Positions 42,182 through 51,424 are shown, counted from the first letter of the stretch. The stretch: 64,000 bases of DNA from Nitrospirillum amazonense (GCF_007828045.1 NZ_VITN01000020.1:1-64000), one strand, 5' to 3'. The notes: generated from the sequence alone by a model not told the origin. Program-made: numbers and translations.

Positions 42182-43483
42182 ATGGCCCCTGTGAAACCGT
42201 CCCCCTCCCCCCATCAGAACCGCGCGTCCATGGTCGTCATCGGGGTTCTGTTCTTCATCTTCGGCTTCGTCACCTGGCTGAACGGGCCGCTGATCACGTT
42301 CGTGAAACTGGCGTTCACGCTGGACGACGTGAACGCCTTCCTGATCCCCATGGTCTTCTACTTGTCCTACCTGTTCCTTTCCCTGCCCTCCTCCTGGGTG
42401 CTGCGGCGGACGGGCATGAAGAAGGGGATGGGGGCTGGGCTGTTCGTCATGGCCGTCGGTGCCGCGCTTTTCGGCGAATGCGCCACGATTCGGGTCTATC
42501 CCGGCGCGTTGGCCGGCCTGTTCGTCATCGGCGCCGGCCTGTCGCTGCTGCAGACGGCGGCCAATCCCTACATCAGCATCCTGGGGCCCATCGACAGCGC
42601 CGCCCAGCGCATCGCCGTCATGGGCATCTGCAACAAGGTGGCGGGCATGCTGGCGCCGGTGGCCATCGGCGCGCTGGTGCTGAGCGGCATCGACACCCTG
42701 GACCAGCAGGTCAAGGCCGCCCCCACGCCCGAGGCGCGGGAGGCGCTGCTGTCCGCCTTCGCCGCCAAGATTCATCTGCCCTACCTGGCCATGGCGGCGC
42801 TGCTGGCCCTGCTGGCCGTTTGGGTGGTCCGCTCCCCCCTGCCGGAAATCTCGGCCGACTCCAATGCCGGGGGCGAATCGCGGGACGGGGACGCCCCGCC
42901 CCTGAGCCGCATTCCCCACCTATGGCTGGGCGTGTTGTGCCTGTTCCTTTATGTGGGGGTGGAGGTCATGGCCGGCGACGCCATCGGCACCTACGGCCAT
43001 GGGTTCGACCTGCCGCTGGACGAAACCAAGTTCTTCACCTCCTTCACCCTGGCCGCCATGCTTGCGGGCTATCTGGGCGGCCTGGTGCTGATTCCCCGCG
43101 TGCTGTCGCAGGAACGGTATCTGGCCCTGTCCGCGGCCCTGGGCGTAGTGCTGACCATCGCGGCCTATGCCACCCATGGCTACGCCTCCGTCGCCTGCGT
43201 GGCGGCGCTGGGCTTCGCCAACGCCATGATGTGGCCCGCCATCTTCCCGCTGGGCATACGCGGCCTGGGCCGGCACACGGAGATCGGCTCCGCCTTCATG
43301 GTCATGGGTATCGCCGGCGGCGCCGTCCTGCCCCAGCTGTTCGTGCAGTTGAAGCAGCACTTCCCTTTCCAGACCGTGTTCCTGGCCCTGATGGCGCCGG
43401 CCTATCTCTACATTCTGTTCTTCGCCCTCTACGGCCATCGCGTCGGCCGCAAGGCCGCCATCGCGGCTCCCTCCCTCGCCTGA
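42182..43483 (+). CDS. MFS sugar transporter, FucP/GluP/NagP-like
   Basis: The 433-residue, ~12-helix protein belongs to the FucP-type branch of the major facilitator superfamily: FFIFGFVTWLNGPLITFVKL, FYLSYLFLSLPSSWVLRRTG, LLQTAANPYISILGP and FLYVGVEVMAGDAIGTYG. Members move L-fucose, glucose/galactose or GlcNAc with protons. Because it heads an operon with a GlcNAc-type kinase, deaminase and NagA, GlcNAc import (NagP role) is most likely, with fucose as the alternative. I take the ATG at 42182, which has AAGGA at 42169-42173; an ATG at 42173 is close by. Confidence 0.88.
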   Translation: MAPVKPSPSPHQNRASMVVIGVLFFIFGFVTWLNGPLITFVKLAFTLDDVNAFLIPMVFYLSYLFLSLPSSWVLRRTGMKKGMGAGLFVMAVGAALFGECATIRVYPGALAGLFVIGAGLSLLQTAANPYISILGPIDSAAQRIAVMGICNKVAGMLAPVAIGALVLSGIDTLDQQVKAAPTPEAREALLSAFAAKIHLPYLAMAALLALLAVWVVRSPLPEISADSNAGGESRDGDAPPLSRIPHLWLGVLCLFLYVGVEVMAGDAIGTYGHGFDLPLDETKFFTSFTLAAMLAGYLGGLVLIPRVLSQERYLALSAALGVVLTIAAYATHGYASVACVAALGFANAMMWPAIFPLGIRGLGRHTEIGSAFMVMGIAGGAVLPQLFVQLKQHFPFQTVFLALMAPAYLYILFFALYGHRVGRKAAIAAPSLA

Positions 43484-43511
43484 TCCTTATCGCTTCTTTT
43501 CGAAAAAGCTC

Positions 43512-44411
43512 ATGACATCCGATTGCTACTATCTGGGCGTCGATGGCGGCGGCACCAAATGCCGTGCCCGCCTGCGCGCCGCCGACGGCACGCTGCTGGG
43601 TGAAGGCCTGGGCGGTCCCGCCAACATCCGTCTCGGCCTTGACCGGGCCTGGGCCAGCATCATGGAGGCCATCCAGGCGGCCCTGGCACAGGCTGGCCTG
43701 GACGCCGCCGCCTTTCCCCGGTTGCACGTCGGCCTGGGCTTGGCCGGCATCGTCACGGCAGCGGACGGCGTCCGCACCCGCGCCGCGGCCCCCAGATTCG
43801 CCAGCGTTTCCGCCGAGACGGATGCCCACGCCGCCTGCCTGGGCGCCTTTTCCGGCCGGGACGGCGCCATCCTGATCGCCGGCACCGGCAGCGCCGGCTA
43901 TGCCTTGATCAACGGCCAGGGCCACGCCGTCGGCGGCTGGGGGTTCGAGGTCTCCGATGAAGGCAGCGGCGCCAGCATCGGCCGCGAAGCCATCCGCGTC
44001 ACCCTCCGTGCCCATGACAGCCTGGCCCCGGAAACCGGCCTGACCCGGCAAATCCGGCAGCGGCTGGGCGGCTCACCCGCCGCCATCGTCGCCTGGGTCA
44101 ACGATGCCGGCCCCGCCGACTATGGCCGCCTGGCCCCGGATGTCCTGGCGCACGCCGCCAAGGGCGACGTGGTCGCCTGCACCATCATCGCCAAGGCCGC
44201 CAAGGAGCTGGAGACCTACATCCGCCACCTGCACGCCCTGGGGGCCCCGCACCTGTGCCTGATGGGCGGGCTGTCCGCCCCGCTGACCCCATGGCTCAGT
44301 CCCTGGGCACGGTCCCTGCTGGCCGCACCCGAGGGCGACGCCCTGGAAGGGGCCTTGCTGATGGCCCGCCTGAACATCCCCTCCCCCATTGCCAAGAGCG
44401 CCCTGCCATGA
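43512..44411 (+). CDS. BadF/BadG-type ATPase family sugar kinase, probable N-acetylglucosamine kinase
   Basis: The 299-residue ASKHA-fold kinase starts YYLGVDGGGTKCRARL (phosphate-1 loop) and has IAGTGSAGYALINGQGHAVGGWGF, SDEGSGASIGREAI and a C-terminal LMGGLSAPLTPWL adenosine motif, as in eukaryotic-type GlcNAc kinases and bacterial NagK of this superfamily. It would phosphorylate imported GlcNAc (or GlcN) at C6. Its stop overlaps the next start by 4 bp (ATGA). With NagA and the deaminase it gives a complete phosphotransferase-independent GlcNAc route. Confidence 0.88.
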   Translation: MTSDCYYLGVDGGGTKCRARLRAADGTLLGEGLGGPANIRLGLDRAWASIMEAIQAALAQAGLDAAAFPRLHVGLGLAGIVTAADGVRTRAAAPRFASVSAETDAHAACLGAFSGRDGAILIAGTGSAGYALINGQGHAVGGWGFEVSDEGSGASIGREAIRVTLRAHDSLAPETGLTRQIRQRLGGSPAAIVAWVNDAGPADYGRLAPDVLAHAAKGDVVACTIIAKAAKELETYIRHLHALGAPHLCLMGGLSAPLTPWLSPWARSLLAAPEGDALEGALLMARLNIPSPIAKSALP

Positions 44412-45448
44412 CCCTTGACACCCTGATGGCCCCCCTTATGGCAAGCGAGGCCGCTGAAACCCCGGACGCCCTGCGCCGGCAAATCGATCGTTGCGGACCC
44501 CTGTTCCAGGATTTGGGTGAGCGCCTGCGCCGCCTGGCGCCACGCTTCGTCGTGACCGGCGCCCGGGGCAGCAGCGACCACGCCGCGACCTACGGCAAGT
44601 ACCTGATCGAAACGCAACTGGGACTGCCCGTCGCCTCCATCGGCCCGTCCGTGGTGTCGCTGTACCAGACGCCCCTACACCTGAAAGACGGACTTTACGT
44701 CGCGGTGTCGCAATCGGGACGCAGCCCCGACCTGTTGCGCCTGACGGAGACGGCCAAGGCCGGCGGCGCCTTGACCGTAGCCTTCGTGAATGACGAGACC
44801 TCACCCTTGTTCCAGATGGTGGACGTGGCCATCCCGCTGTGCGCCGGCCCGGAAAAGAGTGTCGCGGCGACCAAATCCTATCTGACCTCGCTGTTCGCCT
44901 TCCTGCAGATGGTGGCGCACTGGAAGGCGGACCCGGCCCTGCTTGCCACGGTGGCCGACGCCCCCCGTTGGCTGGAAAAGGCCGTGGCGCTGGATTGGTA
45001 CCCCGGCTTATCGCACCTGGCGGCCGTCCGGGGGCTCTACATCATCGGCCGGGGGCTGGGCGCCGCCGCCGCCCAGGAAATGGCCCTGAAGTGCAAGGAA
45101 ACCAGCCGCCTGCATGCCGACGCCTTCAGCGCGGCCGAGGTCATTCACGGCCCCCTGGCCCTGGTGGGTCCGGACTTCCCCGTCCTGGCGCTGACGCAGG
45201 ATGACGCGACCCTGGCCCCCACCAGCGACGCCATCCGCCGCATGGTCGGCCTGGGCGCCACCGTGCTGTCCACGGCAGGCGACATTCCGGGCGTGGTGGC
45301 GCTGCCCGCGGTGGCCGGCGTGCCGGCGGAACTGGCCCCGCTGACGGCGGTGCAAAGCTTTTACATGGGCATCCACCGCATCGCCACCGACCGGGGCCTG
45401 AACCCCGACGTTCCCCCCAACCTGGCCAAGGTGACGGAGACGGTCTGA
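44408..45448 (+). CDS. SIS-domain glucosamine-6-phosphate deaminase (NagB-II type)
   Basis: The 346-residue protein has two sugar-isomerase (SIS) domains like the isomerase half of GlmS but without the glutaminase domain. Visible are TGARGSSDHAATYGKYLIE, SQSGRSPDLL, PEKSVAATKSY and CKETSRLHADAFSAAEVIHG, ending in GLNPDVPPNLAKVTETV. NagB-II enzymes convert GlcN-6-P to fructose-6-P and ammonia and replace classical NagB in many Proteobacteria. Start and stop overlap the neighbouring kinase gene; nagA starts 2 bp after its stop, so the four genes form a tight operon. Confidence 0.9.
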   Translation: MTLDTLMAPLMASEAAETPDALRRQIDRCGPLFQDLGERLRRLAPRFVVTGARGSSDHAATYGKYLIETQLGLPVASIGPSVVSLYQTPLHLKDGLYVAVSQSGRSPDLLRLTETAKAGGALTVAFVNDETSPLFQMVDVAIPLCAGPEKSVAATKSYLTSLFAFLQMVAHWKADPALLATVADAPRWLEKAVALDWYPGLSHLAAVRGLYIIGRGLGAAAAQEMALKCKETSRLHADAFSAAEVIHGPLALVGPDFPVLALTQDDATLAPTSDAIRRMVGLGATVLSTAGDIPGVVALPAVAGVPAELAPLTAVQSFYMGIHRIATDRGLNPDVPPNLAKVTETV

Positions 45449-45449
45449 C

Positions 45450-46622
45450 ATGCGCCATCTTCTGACGGGGGCCCGGCTGTTCACCGGCGACGTGCTGCTG
45501 GATGACCACGCGCTGCTGCTGGCGGGGGCCGAAATCCTGGACATCGTGCCAGCCGTCGCCAGTGTGGCGGGCGCGGCGCGGGTGCCCCTGCCCGAGGGCA
45601 GCCTGCTGGCCCCGGGCTTCATCGACACCCAGGTCAACGGTGGTGGCGGCGTGCTGTTCAACGACGCGCCCACCGCCGCCGGCGCGCTGGCCATTGCCGC
45701 CGCCCACCGCCGGTTCGGCACCACGGCGCTGCTGCCCACCGTCATCACCGACGACTTGAACACCATGATGGCCGCGGCGGAAGCCGCCGCCGAAGCGGCC
45801 GCCGTACCCGGCGGCGGCGTTATCGGCGTCCACCTGGAAGGTCCGTTCCTGAACCCGGAACGTCGGGGCGTGCACAAGGCGGCCCACATCCGCCGGCCCA
45901 ACGGCATCGACCTGGACCGGCTGTCCGCCCTGCCCCGCCACTTCGGCGACCTGGGCCGCGTGTTGCTGACCCTGGCGCCGGAACAGGTGGACGATGGCGA
46001 CATCGCGCGGCTGGTGCGCGCCGGGATGGTGCTGGCCGGGGGGCATTCCGCCGCCAGCCATGAACGCACGCAAGCGGCCTTGCGCGCCGGCCTGCGCGGT
46101 TTCACCCACCTGTTCAACGCCATGCCGCCCATCAGCAACCGGACGCCGGGCATAGCCCTGGCGGCCATGACCGCCAAGGACGCCTGGTGCGGCCTGATCG
46201 TTGACGGCGTGCATGTGCATCCCGATCTGCTGGCGCTGGCCCTGGCCGCCAAGCCCCGGGGCAAGATGATGCTGGTCACGGACGCCATGCCGCCCACCGG
46301 CACCGACGCGACCACCTTCACGCTGTATGGCGAGCGCATCCACCGCCGTGACGGCCGGCTGGTGACCGATGACGGGGTGCTGGCCGGCGCCGACATCGAC
46401 ATGGCGCAGGCGGTGCGCAACGCCATGCGCCTGCTGGGCGTGGAACTGGAGGAGGCGTTGCGCATGGCGTCGCTTTACCCCGCGCGCTTCCTGGGCATGG
46501 ACGGGCGTCTGGGACAACTGGCCGCCGGGTTCCAAGCCGACCTGGTGCTGCTGGACGCGCAGCAGCGGGTGCTGGGCACCTGGGTCGCCGGCCAGCGGGA
46601 CGGAGCGGCCTCGCCCGCCTGA
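45450..46622 (+). CDS. nagA: N-acetylglucosamine-6-phosphate deacetylase
   Basis: The 390-residue amidohydrolase should deacetylate GlcNAc-6-P to GlcN-6-P and acetate. Family motifs are PGFIDTQVNGGGGVLFND, the metal-binding Glu in VHLEGPFLNPERRG, His in AGGHSAASHERTQ, THLFNAMPPISNR and the catalytic Asp in LVTDAMPPTG, followed by a short C-terminal beta-sandwich (LGMDGRLGQLAAGFQADLVL). It closes the transporter-kinase-deaminase-deacetylase operon. A 171-bp gap with AT-rich promoter-like sequence separates it from the ROK regulator. Confidence 0.95.
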   Translation: MRHLLTGARLFTGDVLLDDHALLLAGAEILDIVPAVASVAGAARVPLPEGSLLAPGFIDTQVNGGGGVLFNDAPTAAGALAIAAAHRRFGTTALLPTVITDDLNTMMAAAEAAAEAAAVPGGGVIGVHLEGPFLNPERRGVHKAAHIRRPNGIDLDRLSALPRHFGDLGRVLLTLAPEQVDDGDIARLVRAGMVLAGGHSAASHERTQAALRAGLRGFTHLFNAMPPISNRTPGIALAAMTAKDAWCGLIVDGVHVHPDLLALALAAKPRGKMMLVTDAMPPTGTDATTFTLYGERIHRRDGRLVTDDGVLAGADIDMAQAVRNAMRLLGVELEEALRMASLYPARFLGMDGRLGQLAAGFQADLVLLDAQQRVLGTWVAGQRDGAASPA

Positions 46623-46793
46623 GTGATCGGGAACCCGGACAGGCGGTGGATTATATTTTATATGCTATCCCACTGTACAAATGTGCAGCGAACTTTCTTC
46701 GCCCGTCCGCAATTGCGTCATTGTGTCTCTGACAGCGGTGTCTCATCATGAGGTGGAATAAAGAAATTAAATTGCATAAGGGAACCCGGCCGC

Positions 46794-48020
46794 ATGCAGC
46801 CGCCCCTCGCCCACCAACAGCCTGAGCTCCACCCCACCCTGGGGGCCAGCCTTTCCGGCACGAATCTGGAACGCGCCGGCGACCATAACCAGCGGGTCAT
46901 GCTGCAGGCCATTCGCGTCAGCGGTCCCTTGACCCGGGCCGACCTGGGACGCATCACCGGCCTCACGCCACCGGCCATTGCCAACATCACGCGGCGCCTG
47001 CTGAACGAGAGTCTCATCCTCGAGGTCGGCCGGTTGCAGGGCACACGCGGGCAGCCCGCCATGCGCTTGGCCATCAACCCGGACGGCTGTTTCGCCATCG
47101 GCGTCAATGTCGACCGTGACCATGTGACCCTGGTGGTCCTGGACCTGCTGGGCCAGGTGCGGCACCGCGCCGTGCTGGAGGTGGACTTCCCCCTGCCCGA
47201 CGCGGTCGCTGCCTTCTTCAAGGCGCAGGTGGGGGAATTGGTGGAAAGCCAGACCTTCCCGCGCAACCGCCTCATCGGCATCGGGGTGGCGCTGCCCGAT
47301 GATCTGGGCCGGGTGAACCAGCCCAACCGGCCAAAGAGCTTTGAGGCGTGGAGCACGACGGACATCCCCGACCTGTTCACGGCCACCCTGCCCCTGCCGG
47401 TGTTCATGGAAAACGACGCGGCGGCGGCGGCGCTGGGGGAACTGCAGTTCGGCCATGGCTTGCGCGACCCCAGCTTCTTCTACGTGCTGATCAACCAGGG
47501 CCTGGGCGGCGGAATCGTCATCGACGGCCAGTACTTCAGGGGGGCCCAGGGCCGTAGCGGCGAATTGGGATTCCTGCCCATCACCTCCCCCCGCACGCCG
47601 GCGCGGACGTTGGAAGAGGCGGTGTCGCTCTCGGCCCTGTGCGCCTATCTGGCCGCCCGGGGCCGCGCCGTCACGCAACCGGAACAACTGCTGGATCTCG
47701 ACACCGTGGGCCAGCAGCTGCTGAACGATTGGCTGGACCTGGCCGCCGAATTGCTGACCACGCCCATTGTGGCGGTCAGTTGCCTGGTGAACCCGGAGGC
47801 GGTGTTCTTCGGCGGCCGTTTGCCGGCCCCGCTGATCGACCGACTGGCCCAGATGATCAACGACCGGCTGTGGGCGCACCCAGGTGCCATCCCCGTCATC
47901 GTTCCCGTCCGCCGTGCAGCCATGGCCATCGACGCGCCGGCGGTGGGGGCGGCCTTGTTGCCCTTCAATGACCGTCTGCTGCCCTCCCGGACCACGCTCA
48001 TGAAAACGGCGGCCGACTGA
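46794..48020 (+). CDS. ROK-family transcriptional regulator (NagC-like)
   Basis: The 408-residue protein has an N-terminal winged helix-turn-helix (LTRADLGRITGLTPPAIANI, about residues 45-70) joined to a ROK sugar-binding domain (IGIGVALPDDLG, MENDAAAAALGE, LGGGIVIDGQYFRG and GRSGELGFLPI). The cysteine-rich zinc motif of classical ROK proteins is not visible after GELGFLP, so it may be a variant sensor. Its position after the GlcNAc genes and before a ROK kinase suggests it represses the glycan and GlcNAc operons until an amino sugar or its phosphate appears. AAGGGA precedes the ATG. Confidence 0.9.
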   Translation: MQPPLAHQQPELHPTLGASLSGTNLERAGDHNQRVMLQAIRVSGPLTRADLGRITGLTPPAIANITRRLLNESLILEVGRLQGTRGQPAMRLAINPDGCFAIGVNVDRDHVTLVVLDLLGQVRHRAVLEVDFPLPDAVAAFFKAQVGELVESQTFPRNRLIGIGVALPDDLGRVNQPNRPKSFEAWSTTDIPDLFTATLPLPVFMENDAAAAALGELQFGHGLRDPSFFYVLINQGLGGGIVIDGQYFRGAQGRSGELGFLPITSPRTPARTLEEAVSLSALCAYLAARGRAVTQPEQLLDLDTVGQQLLNDWLDLAAELLTTPIVAVSCLVNPEAVFFGGRLPAPLIDRLAQMINDRLWAHPGAIPVIVPVRRAAMAIDAPAVGAALLPFNDRLLPSRTTLMKTAAD

Positions 48021-48168
48021 CCGTATTAATTATTTCATTTTTCCTTTTTAATGAGTATGGTTTTTTAGGGAGATATCCGAAGGCCTCAAAGCAAGGGAGG
48101 GGGCCCGGACAACGCCATCACAGCACCATTCCCATCCGTTACCAGACGGCCTGCGAGAGGGCTTACGT

Positions 48169-49071
48169 ATGATTCAAATCGGGGTCGATTTCGGCGGCAC
48201 GAAGATCGAGGCCGCTGCCCTGGATCTCAACGGCCGCTTCCTGTCGCGGCTGCGCGAACCCAATCCGGGCAGCTATGACGCCGCCATCGCCACCATCTGC
48301 CGCCTGATCCATAGGGTGGAGGCGGAAGCGGGCACGCAGGGCACCGTGGGGATCGGCGTGCCAGGCTCGATTTCCCCACAGACCGGCCTCATGCGCAACG
48401 CCAATTCGGTTTGGTTGAACGGCCGCGTCTTTCACAGCGATGTCGCCTCCGCCCTGGGCCGTGAGGTCAGGGTCGCCAATGACGCCAACTGCCTGGCCTT
48501 GTCCGAGGCCGTGGACGGCGCCGCCGCCGGCGCGCGCATCGCCTTCGCCGTCATCCTCGGCACCGGGTGCGGCAGCGGCCTCGTGATCGATGGCCGCCTG
48601 ATCGAGGGCGCCAACGGACTGGCCGGGGAATTGGGCCACATCTCTTTGCCTTGGCCCAAGGCGGATGAGGTGCCGGCGCCCGACTGCTGGTGCGGCAACA
48701 AGGGCTGCCTGGAAACCTGGGTGTCCGGCACCGGTTTGAGCCGGGAGTTCCGGGCCGTAACCGGCCGCAAGATGGATGCCGAGGCCATCATCCAGAGCAT
48801 GCGCCGCAACGAGCCGGACGCCGTCGCCGCCTTTGGCCGCTTCATCGACCGGCTAGGCCGCGGCTTGGCCCTGGTCAGCAATATCGTCGATCCGGACGTC
48901 TTCGTCTTCGGCGGCGGGCTGTCCAACGTCACCGAAATCTACGACCGGCTGGCCGGCGCCATTCGGCCCTATCTCTTCACCGATGTCTGGGAAGCGAAGC
49001 TGGTCCCGGCCCGCTGGGGTGATTCCTCCGGCGTGCGCGGCGCCGCCCGCCTGTGGGAACGCACGCTGTAA
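48169..49071 (+). CDS. ROK-family sugar kinase
   Basis: The 300-residue kinase starts MIQIGVDFGGTKIEAAALD (phosphate loop) and shows GIGVPGSISPQTGL, NDANCLALSEAVDG, LGTGCGSGLVIDGRLIEG, the ROK AGELGHISLP motif and the zinc site CWCGNKGCLE. Such enzymes phosphorylate hexoses including fructose, mannose, GlcNAc or ManNAc. With mannosidases all around, a mannose/fructose kinase role for released mannose is attractive, because a separate GlcNAc kinase is already present at 43512. GAGAGGG supports the ATG at 48169. Its TAA shares an A with the ATG of the next gene. Confidence 0.9.
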   Translation: MIQIGVDFGGTKIEAAALDLNGRFLSRLREPNPGSYDAAIATICRLIHRVEAEAGTQGTVGIGVPGSISPQTGLMRNANSVWLNGRVFHSDVASALGREVRVANDANCLALSEAVDGAAAGARIAFAVILGTGCGSGLVIDGRLIEGANGLAGELGHISLPWPKADEVPAPDCWCGNKGCLETWVSGTGLSREFRAVTGRKMDAEAIIQSMRRNEPDAVAAFGRFIDRLGRGLALVSNIVDPDVFVFGGGLSNVTEIYDRLAGAIRPYLFTDVWEAKLVPARWGDSSGVRGAARLWERTL

Positions 49072-51419
49072 TGCTGCCCCCTCGGCTCTGGGCCGCGGTG
49101 GTCATGGCCACCGCGACCGCCGCCGTGTCACTCAGCGCGCGGGCCGCCTCCCCCCTGGACCTGTCGGCGGCCGTGGTTGTGACCCCTGGGGTCGAAGGGC
49201 CAGAAGCCGCCGCCGTGGGCATGCTGGTGGACGAGGTACGCAAGCGCACTGGTATTGCCTGGCCCCAGGTGTCGGTGGCGCCGGACGCGCCGGCCCGCAT
49301 CGTCATCACCCATGCGGTTGGCAAACCGGAAGGTTATCGCCTCACAACCGAACGACGCGGCCAGGAAACCGTTTTGGTGGTCGCCGGCAACGACGGCCGG
49401 GGCGTGCTGTTCGGCATCGGGCACCTGCTGCGCACGCTGACCATGACGCCTGGGCACATCGTCCTGGATCATCCCTTGAACCTGGCCACCAGCCCGGCCC
49501 AGCCGGTGCGCGGCCACCAGATCGGCTACCGCTACAAGAACAACACTTACGACGCCTGGACACTGGCGCAGTTCGAGCAGCAAATCCGCGACCTGGCGGT
49601 GTTCGGTGCCAACGCCGTCCAGTTGATCGCCCCGGCATCGGACGATGCGCCCAACAGCCCCCTATTCCCGGCCCCGGCCCTGGAAACCACCCTGGGCATC
49701 GCCCGTCTGCTGGACAAATACGGACTGGATTGCGACCTGTTTTACCCGGAGATGCGCCAGGACTATGCCGATCCGGCCACGGCGGCGGCGGAGCTGGCGG
49801 CGTTCGAGGATCTGGTGCGGCGCTTCCCCCACCTCCACGCCGTCTACGTCCCGGGCGGCGACCCGGGCCACACACCGCCGGACCTGCTGTTCCCCCTGCT
49901 GGAGCGGCAGGCGCGCATCCTGCGGCGGTATCACCCCGGGGCCCAACTATGGGTATCGGGCCAAGGATTCGACCAGGCGCACTATGAAGCCTTCTACCAC
50001 CTGCTGGCCCGACGCCCGGCCTGGCTGACCGGGGTGTTCTTCGGCCCACAGTCGCGCGACCCGCTGTCCGTGCAGCGCGCCCGCATTCCCCGGCGCTATC
50101 CTATTCAGTTTTATCCCGACATCGGCCACACCCTGCACGCCCAATTCCCCGTGCCGCACTGGGATCCGGCCTTCGCCCTGCTGGAGGGGCGGGAGCCCAT
50201 CAACCCCCGCCCCCGGGACGAAACAGTCATCTTCCGCCACTTCGCCAGCCTGACGGCCGGGTTCGTGACCTATTCGGAAGGGGTGAACGACGATGTCAAC
50301 AAGGTGCTGTGGACGCGCCTGGGCTGGAACGCCGCCACCCCACCCGAAGAGACGCTGCGCGACTACGCCCGCTATTTCCTGGGCGGGGCGGAGGGGGAGC
50401 AACTGGCCGCCCTGATCCCGGCACTGGAGCGCAACTGGACAGGCCTCATCAAGGACAACAGGGGTATCGCCGCCACGCTGCAGGGCTTCCAGGGACTGAA
50501 GGACCGTCCCGGCCTGCAGGACAACTGGCGCTTTGAATCCCTGCTCTACCGTGCCACCTACGATGCCTACGCCCAGGCGCGGGCCGGGGCGGAGGCACGG
50601 CGCGAGGCCCAGGCCCTGGACGCCCTGGCCCAGGCCCCGGCCCGGGGCAGCCGCGACGCCATGGCGGCGGCGGCCGCCGCCCTCGCCCAGCCCGACGATG
50701 CCGAAACCGGCCGCCTGCGCGACCAGTTGTTCGACCTGGCCGGCCGCCTTTACGCGCATGTGGGATTGCAGTTGAGCGTCCCACGCTACGGCGCCTCGGG
50801 CGTCGAGCGGGGCGCCAATCTGGACCGGGTGGACACCAGCCTGAACGACCGCGTCTGGCTGACGCGGCGCTTCGCCGACATCGCCCAGCTGCCGGACGAG
50901 GCGGCGCGCCAGGCGCGCCTGGCCGAGATCGTCACCTGGCGGCAACCGGTGCCGGGCAGCCTGTACGACGATCTGGGGGACCCGGGGCATGAGCCGCACC
51001 TGGTGGCGGGCAAGGCCTATGGCCGGGATCCGGAACTGTACGACAGTGCCATCGATGGCATCGCCGACCGGACACCGGATGACGGCTGGCGCCTGTCCTG
51101 GATCACCTATGCCGAGACGCTGTATGAGCGGCCCATCCACCTGCGGTACCGGCATCTGGACCCCGAGCGCCATTACACCCTGCGCGTTACCTATGCGGGC
51201 GAGGATTACGCCCTGCCCATGCGCCTGACGGCCAACGGCGGCATCGAGATCCATACGGCCCTGCCCCGGCCGGCGAACCCGGCGACCCTGGATTTCGACA
51301 TCCCCCAACGGGCCATCCGCGACGGCCGGCTGGATCTGGAATGGACGCGACCACCAGGCCTGGGTGGCAGCGGGCGGGGGCATCAGGTGGCCGAGGCCTG
51401 GCTGATCCCCCGGCCCTGA
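49071..51419 (+). CDS. Secreted protein of unknown function, glycoside-hydrolase-like
   Basis: I do not recognise a named family. The 782-residue product has a Sec signal (MLPPRLWAAVVMATATAAV to about residue 25). An N-terminal region of ~120 residues with ARIVITHAVGKPEGYRL and GRGVLFGIGHLLR resembles the non-catalytic zincin-like domain in front of hexosaminidase and glucuronidase barrels. A likely barrel follows from RGHQIGYRYKNNTYDAWTLA. Conserved-looking acidic segments are AVYVPGGDPGHTPPD, FYPDIGHTLH and VTYSEGVNDDVNK. A helical region and a C-terminal beta domain end the protein. It shares a 1-bp TAATG overlap with the ROK kinase gene, so it belongs to the glycan operon. Confidence 0.75.
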   Translation: MLPPRLWAAVVMATATAAVSLSARAASPLDLSAAVVVTPGVEGPEAAAVGMLVDEVRKRTGIAWPQVSVAPDAPARIVITHAVGKPEGYRLTTERRGQETVLVVAGNDGRGVLFGIGHLLRTLTMTPGHIVLDHPLNLATSPAQPVRGHQIGYRYKNNTYDAWTLAQFEQQIRDLAVFGANAVQLIAPASDDAPNSPLFPAPALETTLGIARLLDKYGLDCDLFYPEMRQDYADPATAAAELAAFEDLVRRFPHLHAVYVPGGDPGHTPPDLLFPLLERQARILRRYHPGAQLWVSGQGFDQAHYEAFYHLLARRPAWLTGVFFGPQSRDPLSVQRARIPRRYPIQFYPDIGHTLHAQFPVPHWDPAFALLEGREPINPRPRDETVIFRHFASLTAGFVTYSEGVNDDVNKVLWTRLGWNAATPPEETLRDYARYFLGGAEGEQLAALIPALERNWTGLIKDNRGIAATLQGFQGLKDRPGLQDNWRFESLLYRATYDAYAQARAGAEARREAQALDALAQAPARGSRDAMAAAAAALAQPDDAETGRLRDQLFDLAGRLYAHVGLQLSVPRYGASGVERGANLDRVDTSLNDRVWLTRRFADIAQLPDEAARQARLAEIVTWRQPVPGSLYDDLGDPGHEPHLVAGKAYGRDPELYDSAIDGIADRTPDDGWRLSWITYAETLYERPIHLRYRHLDPERHYTLRVTYAGEDYALPMRLTANGGIEIHTALPRPANPATLDFDIPQRAIRDGRLDLEWTRPPGLGGSGRGHQVAEAWLIPRP

Positions 51420-51424
51420 GCCCA

